50,687 nt of DNA from Lentisphaerota bacterium. Its GTDB lineage: Bacteria; Verrucomicrobiota; Lentisphaeria; Victivallales; UBA1829. Where the stretch lies: the NCBI GenBank assembly GCA_015061565.1, contig SUWI01000010.1, positions 1 to 50,687 of the forward strand. The letters run 5' to 3'. Under the pieces are notes generated by a model. It saw only the letters and a list, made by a program, of their open reading frames with translations, was not told where the DNA came from and searched no databases. Every line of letters starts with the position of its first letter. Within the stretch, counting starts at the first letter, position 1. Below are positions 26,620 through 33,217 of the stretch, in pieces. Both the position numbers and the translations under genes were made by a program.

Positions 26620-28005
26620 TCACACCTCCGGTTTTTCAGCCAGATGCCGGTTCCAGAATTCCAGCTGCTGTTCCACCTGGCGGTATCCGGTGGCGCCGAA
26701 GACATCGCGTTTTTCCACTGCCCGTTCCGGCGAAAAGAGTTTCAGCATCTCCTCGTCTGCTTCCGGGAACACCGATTTCATCTCTTCGAGCGTCACTTCG
26801 TTCAGTTTCTTGCCGTGTTCCGCGGCGAAACGCACCAGCGAGCCGACTTTGTGATGGGCATGGCGGAACGGCACGCCTTTGCGCACCAGTTCCTCGGCCA
26901 GGTCGGTCGCCATCAGGCCCGGGTCCGAAGCCGCCTGCAGCATCCGGTCCGGAAACACGGTCATCGTCCGGATCATTTCCGGATAGACCGAAAGGATCCC
27001 GTGCACCGTGTCGATCGCGTCGAACAGGCCTTCCTTGTCCTCCTGCAGATCGCGGTTGTAGGTCAGCGGCAGCCCCTTGCAGATGGTCAGGATGGACATG
27101 AGCGAGCCGTAGATGCGGCCGGTTTTGCCGCGGGAAATCTCGGCGATATCCGGATTTTTCTTCTGCGGCATCAGGCTGGAACCCGTGCAGAAGGCGTCGG
27201 AAAAGACCATGAACGAAAATTCCTGGGACATCCACAGGATCAGATCTTCGGAGAGCCGCGAAATGTTCATGGCGAAAATAGACAGAGCAGCGAGCACTTC
27301 GCAGGTGAAGTCGCGCGAGGCGACCGCGTCCATGCTGTTCCGGCTCATTGCCGGGAAATCCAATGCCTTGCGCACGAATTCACGGTCGATCGGCAGCGTG
27401 GTGCCGGCGATCGCGCCCGAACCCAGCGGCAGCACGTTCAGCCGCTTGCGCGCATCCAGCAGACGCCCGATATCGCGTTCGAACATTTCCGCATAAGCCA
27501 GCAGATGATGCGCCATCAGCACCGGCTGGGCGTGCTGCAGATGCGTGAAGCCGGGAAGGATGGTCCGTTTATTCTTCTGCGCCTGTTCCACCAGCGCTTT
27601 CTGGAGGGACCTGATCGCATCGGCGATCGCAAGGATCTCGTCGCGCAGATACAGCCGGATATCGAGGTTGACCTGATCGTTCCGGCTCCGGGCGGTATGC
27701 ACCCGGGCACCTTCGTCCCCCAGTTTTTCGATCAGGGCGGACTCGATGTGCATGTGGATGTCTTCCAGCTCGCTGCTGAAAGTGAAATCGCCTTTTTCGA
27801 TCCGTTCCCGGATCCGGTCCAGTTCCGCGCAGATCGCCTCCGCGGAGGCGGCGGGAATGATACCGGCTTCGGCCAGCATCCGGGCATGCGCCTGGCTGCC
27901 CTGGATATCGTGTTTATATAAGCGGCGGTCATACGAAATCGATTCCGTGAAGTTCCGTACGCTTTCCGCTGCACTTTTGGCAAATCTGCCGCCCCATAAT
28001 GCCAT
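26620..28005 (-). CDS. argH: argininosuccinate lyase ArgH
   Basis: 461 aa from the ATG at 28005, where the protein starts MALWGGRFAKS as in the family, with GGAGAGG upstream; the track start adds ten residues. Splits argininosuccinate to arginine and fumarate. Signatures: HTARSRNDQVNLD, GFTHLQHAQPV, and the fumarase-superfamily loop GSSLMPQKKNPD. Heads a seven-gene minus-strand operon (to 21147). No other arginine gene is nearby. Confidence 0.97.
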   Translation of the reverse strand: MALWGGRFAKSAAESVRNFTESISYDRRLYKHDIQGSQAHARMLAEAGIIPAASAEAICAELDRIRERIEKGDFTFSSELEDIHMHIESALIEKLGDEGARVHTARSRNDQVNLDIRLYLRDEILAIADAIRSLQKALVEQAQKNKRTILPGFTHLQHAQPVLMAHHLLAYAEMFERDIGRLLDARKRLNVLPLGSGAIAGTTLPIDREFVRKALDFPAMSRNSMDAVASRDFTCEVLAALSIFAMNISRLSEDLILWMSQEFSFMVFSDAFCTGSSLMPQKKNPDIAEISRGKTGRIYGSLMSILTICKGLPLTYNRDLQEDKEGLFDAIDTVHGILSVYPEMIRTMTVFPDRMLQAASDPGLMATDLAEELVRKGVPFRHAHHKVGSLVRFAAEHGKKLNEVTLEEMKSVFPEADEEMLKLFSPERAVEKRDVFGATGYRQVEQQLEFWNRHLAEKPEV

Positions 28006-28037
28006 GATCAACCTCTCCGTTTCCAGCATTTTCAATA

Positions 28038-28043
28038 ATTATA
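28038..28043 (-). promoter_or_regulatory. -10 element of argH operon
   Basis: TATAAT on the minus strand at 28043-28038, 33 bp before the chosen argH start. No convincing -35 was seen 16-18 bp upstream. Confidence 0.35.
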
Positions 28044-28129
28044 TACAATCAATATAGCATTCTTTTCCCGTTTCGGAAAGCTGAAACCCGAAAAAATGCC
28101 ATATTTTTCAAAAAAAAATAACATTTCCC

Positions 28130-28157
28130 TTGTTTTCCGCGAAGAATCTGCTATATT
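28130..28157 (+). promoter_or_regulatory. promoter of TRL-like lipoprotein gene
   Basis: TTGTTT (28130-28135), 16 bp, TATATT (28152-28157), 38 bp before the start codon and followed by an AAAGGAG ribosome site. Confidence 0.6.
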
Positions 28158-28195
28158 TCCTTACAGACAACATTCTAACCAAAGGAGATTGAAAG

Positions 28196-28522
28196 ATGAA
28201 AAGACTCGCAAAGGTTCTCTTTTATTCCGTCGCCGTGGCTGCGTCCGTCCTGATGACTGTCGGTTGTTCCACTCCCTATCCGTTCGGCACCCTCTACACC
28301 AAGGTCGACCTCCCGGTCGCGGTGGGCAACAGCGAACTGCAGTGGTCCCGCAAGGGAACCGCCAGCTGCTACAGCATCCTCGGCCTGATCGCCAACGGCG
28401 ATGCTTCGATCAACAACGCCTGCAAGAACGGCGGCATCACCAAAGTGTCCTGGGTCACCTACAGCGTGAACAACATCCTCGGCGCTTACGGTATCTACAC
28501 CACCACCGTTTACGGCGACTGA
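28196..28522 (+). CDS. TRL-like family lipoprotein
   Basis: 108 aa. The signal MKRLAKVLFYSVAVAASVLMTVGC carries a lipobox with Cys at 24. The mature domain matches what I recall of the TRL-like family: GLIANGDASINNACKNGGIT and a C-terminal NILGAYGIYTTTVYG. Function of the family is unknown; glycine-rich, small, probably outer-membrane attached. It has its own promoter, an AAAGGAG ribosome site 8 nt before the ATG, and an intrinsic terminator, so it is a monocistronic and likely abundant message. Confidence 0.85.
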   Translation: MKRLAKVLFYSVAVAASVLMTVGCSTPYPFGTLYTKVDLPVAVGNSELQWSRKGTASCYSILGLIANGDASINNACKNGGITKVSWVTYSVNNILGAYGIYTTTVYGD

Positions 28523-28540
28523 GTTTACTGAAGCTTTTCC

Positions 28541-28576
28541 AAAGACGCATTTCGATCCGGAATGCGTCTTTTTTTT
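28541..28576 (+). terminator. intrinsic terminator after TRL-like gene
   Basis: Stem AAAGACGCATT / AATGCGTCTTT with a 9-nt loop, followed directly by a T-run. Its end lies only 13 bp before the prmC start codon. Confidence 0.85.
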
Positions 28577-28589
28577 CCGTTCCCGCGTA

Positions 28590-29468
28590 ATGAAAACCTC
28601 CGAACTGCGTCGGCAGCTGACCTCGATTTTTCGTGAAAACGGTTTCGAGTCGCCTGAACTTGAGGCGGACTATATCGCGTCGGAGATCCTTCATCTGCGC
28701 GGATTCGAACTGCTGCTGCATGATTCCGATGAACTGACCGATCCCCAGCTCGCGCAGGCACGGGATTTTTGCAGCCGCCGGCTGAAAAACGAACCGTTCC
28801 AGTATATTTTCGGCTGGACTCCGTTCCGCGAGCTCGATTTGCAGGTGGGACCGGGGGTCCTGATCCCGCGTCCGGAAACCGAATTCATGCTCGATTCCGT
28901 GCTGAAAAAACTGCCGCGCAACGCCCTGGTGTGCGAGCTCGGCACCGGTTCGGGCGCCATTGCCCTGTCTCTGGCTTTCGAACGGCCCGATCTGCAGGTC
29001 CATGCCAGTGAGCTTTCCCCCGCGGCTCTGCACTGGGCCGAACTCAATCTCTCATCCCTGAAACTGCCGAACGTGCATCTTTATTCCGGCAGTCTGTTCG
29101 ATCCGTTTCCCCCGGACCTGAAATTCGATGCGGTGATCGCCAATCTGCCTTACATTGCCGAAGAGGAACGGGCTGTCCTGCCGCCGAATGTGCGCGATTA
29201 CGAGCCGCCGGAAGCGCTGTTCGCGACCGATCACGGCTGTGCGCTGATCGAACAGGCGGTCCGCGAAGCGCCGGAACATCTGAATCCCGCATCCGCACAG
29301 CTTTTTTTCGAGATCGGCGAGACCCAGGGCGAACGGCTGAAGAAATTCACCTTGGCGCAGGGCTTTTTCACGATTGCGGAGATTTTGCCGGATCAGTATG
29401 GGGTTCCCCGCCAGCTGGCGGCACGGCGGGATCAAGCTCGTCCGGATCATCCGAACGCGCCGCACTGA
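28590..29468 (+). CDS. prmC: peptide chain release factor N5-glutamine methyltransferase PrmC
   Basis: 292 aa. Methylates the Gln of the GGQ motif in release factors. N-terminal helical domain, FGWTPFRELDLQVGPGVLIPRPETE linker, SAM motif CELGTGSGAIALSLA, and the catalytic loop as NLPYI where NPPYI is the norm. The C-terminus reaches GVPRQLAARR and then continues about 12 residues into the convergent ftsW gene. No ribosome site precedes the ATG and a terminator lies just upstream, so how it is expressed is unclear; readthrough from the TRL-like gene is possible. Confidence 0.9.
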   Translation: MKTSELRRQLTSIFRENGFESPELEADYIASEILHLRGFELLLHDSDELTDPQLAQARDFCSRRLKNEPFQYIFGWTPFRELDLQVGPGVLIPRPETEFMLDSVLKKLPRNALVCELGTGSGAIALSLAFERPDLQVHASELSPAALHWAELNLSSLKLPNVHLYSGSLFDPFPPDLKFDAVIANLPYIAEEERAVLPPNVRDYEPPEALFATDHGCALIEQAVREAPEHLNPASAQLFFEIGETQGERLKKFTLAQGFFTIAEILPDQYGVPRQLAARRDQARPDHPNAPH

Positions 29469-30540
29469 ACGCGATCCCGAAAGTCAGCAGCACGCCCAGC
29501 AGCGAGCTGCCGCCGTAACTGAGGATCGGCAGCGTGATGCCCGTCGGCGGGATCAGCACGCAGTTCACGCTGATATGGATCAGCGCCTGGATCAGATAGA
29601 TCGCTCCCGCGGCAAAGATGAAATATCTCCGGTCGTTGTTCCTGCCCTTGACTTTCCAGGAGAGGAGACAGAACGCAATGCTCATGGCCAGAAATCCCGC
29701 AATGACCAGCATTCCGCCCAGAAATCCGGTCGATTCCACGATCGAGGCATAGAGTGAATCCGTGTGCGGCAGCGGCAGAAAACTGCCCGACCACAATGCT
29801 TTGCCCCAGTCCGCTCCGGTCCAGCCGCCGTGCGCCATCGTGTATTGGAATTGACGGATATGCCAGGCACTGCTGCTTTCCTGGTTCAGGAAGCCGATGA
29901 TCCGCATCATGGCATAATCATTGGCCAGCAGGAAATAGAGGGAGGCCAGCGCCATGGCTCCGCCCGCGATCAGCAGATAATGCAGCGGTGTTCCGCCCAC
30001 GACCGCGATCAGGAGAAAGATCAGGAAGAACATCATGGCCCCGCCGTAATCCGGTTCCGCCATTACCAGTCCCATGCAGAGCCCCGCGGTCAGGAAGATT
30101 TTCAGGGTTTTTCCTGCGGTCCGTTTTTCCCGCTGATCCCATTGCACGCACAGATACAGCAGGAAAACGGTTTTCACCAGTTCGGACGGCTGGATATTGA
30201 TCCGGCCGAACCTGAGCCAGCCGCGCATGCCGTTGACCGTTTCGCCGCAGACCAGCACCAGGATCAGCAGCAGGATCCCCGCCGGCATCAGCCACGATGA
30301 CGCTTTCCGGTACCAGCGGAACGGCACGGCCGCGGACACCAGAAAAACCAGCATGCAAGGCAGCAGCCAGAGCAGCTGCCGCATCACGAACACCGTCGGA
30401 TCGGCACCGTATGCACGCGAATTGTAGATCGCCAGACAGCCCAGCAGTCCGCTCAGGATCAGCAGCAGTGCGGTCCCGAACGGGAAAAGCCGGTTCCGGC
30501 TTCCCGGATCATTTTCCCGCCAGACTGTTTTCGAATCCAT
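29368..30540 (-). CDS. ftsW: FtsW/RodA/SpoVE (SEDS) family glycosyltransferase
   Basis: 390 aa from ATG 30540, preceded by AGGA at 7-8 nt; the track start at 30582 overlaps further into the upstream gene. About ten hydrophobic segments. SEDS motifs: NGMRGWLRFGRINIQPSEL, the loop LPLPHTDSLYASIVESTGFLGG with the catalytic-type Asp in HTD, and the C-terminal NCVLIPPTGITLPILSYGGSS. Polymerises lipid II at the division site (FtsW) or side wall (RodA); position in an mraZ cluster favours FtsW. It overlaps the FtsI-like gene by 32 bp and the convergent prmC by 101 bp. Confidence 0.9.
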   Translation of the reverse strand: MDSKTVWRENDPGSRNRLFPFGTALLLILSGLLGCLAIYNSRAYGADPTVFVMRQLLWLLPCMLVFLVSAAVPFRWYRKASSWLMPAGILLLILVLVCGETVNGMRGWLRFGRINIQPSELVKTVFLLYLCVQWDQREKRTAGKTLKIFLTAGLCMGLVMAEPDYGGAMMFFLIFLLIAVVGGTPLHYLLIAGGAMALASLYFLLANDYAMMRIIGFLNQESSSAWHIRQFQYTMAHGGWTGADWGKALWSGSFLPLPHTDSLYASIVESTGFLGGMLVIAGFLAMSIAFCLLSWKVKGRNNDRRYFIFAAGAIYLIQALIHISVNCVLIPPTGITLPILSYGGSSLLGVLLTFGIAFSAARSDDPDELDPAVPPAGGEPHTDPAKSPQS

Positions 30541-31252
30541 CTGTTTCCTGTCCTTTTTCTTCCAGTTCCGCCAGATTTTCATTCAGCCGGACATCCCGGC
30601 CGTTTTCCGGCTGACGGATCACCTGCAGCGTTTCATAGATCCAGCTGCCGTTACGGTCCAGCATCACCCGCATCCGTCCTGCCTTTCCGGACAGTTCCAG
30701 ATCGTAAGTCTGTTCCAGACCGGATATGCCGACCCGTTCTTTCCGGTCGTTCAGCGCGGTCTCGCCGAGCTGTTCCCGCACGGCCGGATTTCCGGCATAA
30801 CGCCGTTCCAGCCTGCCTTCGGTGCGGATCCCCTGAATGCCGCGGAAGATCCGGGCACATTTTTCGATTTCGTCTGCCGACAAGTCTTTCCTGAGGACGA
30901 CAGGCAATTCTGCGGTTTCTGGCGGCAGTTCTGTTCCGGGTATGGCCTCGTCCAGCCGGCGCTGCAGATGATGCCGGCGGTTTTTCTCCGGATGCCGGTC
31001 CAGGATCAGGTCGCAGCGGAACACATCTTCGGCCAGAACTGCTCCATCCCGGTCCAGGATCCGTCCCCGCCGGGCCGGTATTTCCGCCGTCCGCCACGCG
31101 ATCGGATGGGATCTTTTCAGCAGGGCCTGACGGTCCCTCACAGTGAAGGTGTAGACTTTTGACGCCGCGAACGCTGCCCAGGTCAGCAGCAGGGCCAGGA
31201 TGATGACGGTCCGGATCTTGTATTCGGCGGAAGTCATTTCCCTGCCTTTCAT
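30509..31252 (-). CDS. FtsI/PBP2-like protein lacking the transpeptidase domain
   Basis: 247 aa from ATG 31252, whose ATGA overlaps the stop of the preceding gene; the track start at 31390 lies well inside that gene. One membrane segment (15-33), then the class B penicillin-binding protein N-terminal (pedestal) region: RRGRILDRDGAVLAED (61-76, the RGxIxDRxGxxLA motif) and GISGLEQTYDLELSGKAG (175-192). It then reads QPENGRDVRLNENLAEL, where a normal PBP would have the TID..LQ start of the transpeptidase part, and ends at 247. No SxxK, SxN or KTG motif is present. The next gene overlaps the stop, so no hidden continuation is available here. Could be a natural pedestal-only partner of FtsW or a decayed ftsI. 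Confidence 0.82.
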   Translation of the reverse strand: MKGREMTSAEYKIRTVIILALLLTWAAFAASKVYTFTVRDRQALLKRSHPIAWRTAEIPARRGRILDRDGAVLAEDVFRCDLILDRHPEKNRRHHLQRRLDEAIPGTELPPETAELPVVLRKDLSADEIEKCARIFRGIQGIRTEGRLERRYAGNPAVREQLGETALNDRKERVGISGLEQTYDLELSGKAGRMRVMLDRNGSWIYETLQVIRQPENGRDVRLNENLAELEEKGQETDGFENSLAGK

Positions 31253-31539
31253 TCCCGGAGTTCCGGCCGCATCCCTGTCTGCAGACTCTGCAGAATATAT
31301 TCCGGATGGCGCACGGTCAGCGACCGCAGTTCTCTGGCATCCGGATTTGCTTTTTCCTGATGAAGCAGCTGTTCGACCGTGGCTTGCCACTGGGTATGGG
31401 CCGCTTCCTGTTCCGCCTGACGGGTCATCATGCTGTCACCCAGCCGTCCCGCGCCGATCAGCAGCGCCGCGACGCCGAGCAGGATCAGCGCGGCCAGCAG
31501 ACGGAATGATTTCCGGTTGTCGGTGTTGTTCCCGTTCAT
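31249..31539 (-). CDS. small bitopic protein in the FtsL position
   Basis: 96 aa, one membrane segment (about 12-31, RLLAALILLGVAALLIGAG), then a polar, Gln/Glu-rich helix (TRQAEQEAAHTQWQATVEQLLHQEK). Size, topology and place between mraZ and an ftsI-like gene are those of FtsL, but the sequence itself is not diagnostic and lacks a clear leucine zipper. Start and stop both overlap neighbours as ATGA, indicating tight coupling. Confidence 0.65.
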   Translation of the reverse strand: MNGNNTDNRKSFRLLAALILLGVAALLIGAGRLGDSMMTRQAEQEAAHTQWQATVEQLLHQEKANPDARELRSLTVRHPEYILQSLQTGMRPELRE

Positions 31540-32033
31540 TTCCGGTCCTCCTCCCTGTCTGAAATATGGCCCTGCAGATCGTCGTTCATTTCCTGTTCGC
31601 CCTTTTCACGGGCATGCTCCATCAGCTTGCGCTGTTCTTCCTGCCACCTCGCGGCGTCCCAGATCTCGACTCCGATCTCCACGCCCGCCACCACGACGCT
31701 TCCGGCCGCGGCCAGTCCCGCGAATTCCCGGTATTCCGGCGGGATCGTGACCCGTCCCTGCGCCGAGATCCGCTGCGAACAGCTCCAGGCTCCGAAACGC
31801 CGCTGTTCCCGACGGTAGACCATGCTTTTCCCCGCTCGTTCGGCGGCATTGCTTTCCGCGTGACGCATCGCTTCGAACACTTTTTCCGGATACACCGCGA
31901 CCGCGCCTTCGGGCAGGCAATGCAAAACCACATCGCTGCCGCTCCGGGCGAAATCTTCCAGCACGCGCGGACTGAGTTTCACCCGTCCGTTCGCATCCAT
32001 CTGGCATTTATCGGTTCCGCAGAAAGCAAGCAT
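31536..32033 (-). CDS. mraZ: MraZ transcriptional regulator
   Basis: 165 aa, slightly longer than the usual 140-150. Two SpoVT/AbrB-like repeats: CQMDANGRVKLSPRVLEDF near the N-terminus and ISAQGRVTIPPEYREFAGL near residue 90. MraZ binds tandem boxes ahead of its own operon and represses it. An acidic, Glu-rich tail (residues 135-165) is an addition. First gene of the division cluster, downstream of six MraZ-type boxes. rsmH (mraW), the normal next gene, is absent. Confidence 0.92.
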   Translation of the reverse strand: MLAFCGTDKCQMDANGRVKLSPRVLEDFARSGSDVVLHCLPEGAVAVYPEKVFEAMRHAESNAAERAGKSMVYRREQRRFGAWSCSQRISAQGRVTIPPEYREFAGLAAAGSVVVAGVEIGVEIWDAARWQEEQRKLMEHAREKGEQEMNDDLQGHISDREEDRK

Positions 32034-32034
32034 T

Positions 32035-32090
32035 TTCCAATTTTACTCCGTAATATTCCAATATTTACCACTATATTCCAATTTTTTCCA
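32035..32090 (-). promoter_or_regulatory. MraZ-box array (operator)
   Basis: On the minus strand, TGGAA-type boxes lie at 32090-32086, 32080-32076, 32070-32066 (TGGTA), 32060-32056, 32050-32046 (CGGAG) and 32039-32035: a 10-bp period with one 11-bp step. Established knowledge: MraZ of E. coli binds TGGGN repeats separated by 5 nt, the same period. The array overlaps the spacer and -10 of the promoter and extends to the start codon. Confidence 0.8.
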
Positions 32091-32097
32091 AATTCAA
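32070..32097 (-). promoter_or_regulatory. mraZ operon promoter
   Basis: TTGAAT (32097-32092), 16 bp, TATAGT (32075-32070). MraZ boxes cover the spacer and flank the -10, as expected for autorepression. Confidence 0.6.
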
Positions 32098-32136
32098 GTG
32101 GTTTTTAAAAAAAAGAAGATTTTTTTCGATCGGCTC

Positions 32137-32166
32137 TTGACACCGCTATATAACGGTTCGTATAAT
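32137..32166 (+). promoter_or_regulatory. promoter of the GntR-glycosidase operon
   Basis: TTGACA (32137-32142), 18 bp, TATAAT (32161-32166), 22 bp before the start codon of the regulator gene. Both hexamers are perfect consensus. Confidence 0.75.
32142..32157. promoter_or_regulatory. operator-like inverted repeat in promoter spacer
   Basis: ACCGCTATATAACGGT is a 16-bp inverted repeat with one mismatched pair, lying between the -35 and -10 of the operon promoter. Position and symmetry fit autorepression by the GntR-type regulator encoded just downstream. Confidence 0.6.
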
Positions 32167-32188
32167 TGCCGACAAACGGAGAAAAAAC

Positions 32189-33217
32189 ATGCCGGAAATG
32201 AAATATGACAAGCTGTGCGAGCAATTGGAACGGATGATCCGCAACGGCACTTTCGGGAACCGGCTGCCGGGCATTCACAAGCTGGCCGGACAGCTGGGCG
32301 CGAACCATATCACGATCCGCAAGGCGCTCGAACTGCTGATCGACCGCGGTCTGCTGGAAGTGATCCCCTCCCGCGGCACGTTCGTCCGGGAACAGGAAAA
32401 AGCCGTGCGCAATTTCCGTGTGATCGGCTGCATCGGCATTTGTTGCGGTTCCCATGTCCGGGAAATGGTATTCACCCGCCAGAACGAGCTGATGCGGGAT
32501 AGCGGCTATAAAATTCTTGATATTTCCGCTTCGGCCAAAATCTTCCGTGACAATCCCCGGCTGCTGCTTCAATTTCCGGTGGACGGCTATATTTTCTGCG
32601 GCAGTTCGCTTTCCCGGGAAATGATGCAGGTGCTGATGGACAACGGCATTCCGCTCATTTCCACGATCAACAGCAATTTCCCGGAGATCAATCAGGTCGG
32701 CATGGACCATTTCGCCGGTTATGCCGAAGCCTTGAAAATACTGAAACTGAGAGGATGCCGCAGGATCGCTTTTCTGGGCTATCAGCGGCAAGACGATTTT
32801 CAGAATTATATCGATGACATCCGCGCTGTTTTCCGGCAGGAACTCGGGACGGCATTCAATCCCGGACTTTTTTCCGTTTTTTGCTCGGAGGATTATTACC
32901 TGCGGTATGTGGAAGACTACCACAAAGTCATCGCCGAAGAGTGCATTCGCTCCTGGGGCAACAATCCGCCGGACGGGCTGGTCTGTCATTTTTATACGGC
33001 TCCGACCGTCAGGCAACTGATGCCCGAAGTGGAAACCGTGGTCTTCACGTCCTGCGGAGACCGTCCGGAAGGGGATATCGTCATGTATGAAGACCTTCCG
33101 GCAATTCTGTCTGCTGCATCCGGACGGATGATCGAAATACTCTCCGGCGATGCTTCCATTACCGAAATCCGGATTCCGTTTGTGATCCGGGAAAAAGAGA
33201 AGACTGAATCGAAATGA
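32189..33217 (+). CDS. GntR-type regulator with LacI-like sugar-sensing domain
   Basis: 342 aa. Residues 1-70 form a GntR winged helix (GNRLPGIHKLAGQLGANHITIRKALELLIDRGLLEVIPSRGTFV). Residues 75-340 resemble the periplasmic-binding-protein fold of LacI/GalR (VIGCIGICCG, VDGYIFCGSSLS, GCRRIAFLGY, DGLVCHF). Such GntR/LacI hybrids usually sense sugars and control adjacent catabolic genes. GGAG lies 9 nt before the ATG. Its stop overlaps the glycosidase-like gene (ATGA), so they share a message. Confidence 0.9.
   Translation: MPEMKYDKLCEQLERMIRNGTFGNRLPGIHKLAGQLGANHITIRKALELLIDRGLLEVIPSRGTFVREQEKAVRNFRVIGCIGICCGSHVREMVFTRQNELMRDSGYKILDISASAKIFRDNPRLLLQFPVDGYIFCGSSLSREMMQVLMDNGIPLISTINSNFPEINQVGMDHFAGYAEALKILKLRGCRRIAFLGYQRQDDFQNYIDDIRAVFRQELGTAFNPGLFSVFCSEDYYLRYVEDYHKVIAEECIRSWGNNPPDGLVCHFYTAPTVRQLMPEVETVVFTSCGDRPEGDIVMYEDLPAILSAASGRMIEILSGDASITEIRIPFVIREKEKTESK

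Noticed and set aside
30509-30582. Transpeptidase domain hidden in another frame after the FtsI-like stop
   Set aside because: The following sequence is fully occupied by the ftsW frame, and no SxxK, SxN or KTG-bearing frame is visible nearby.
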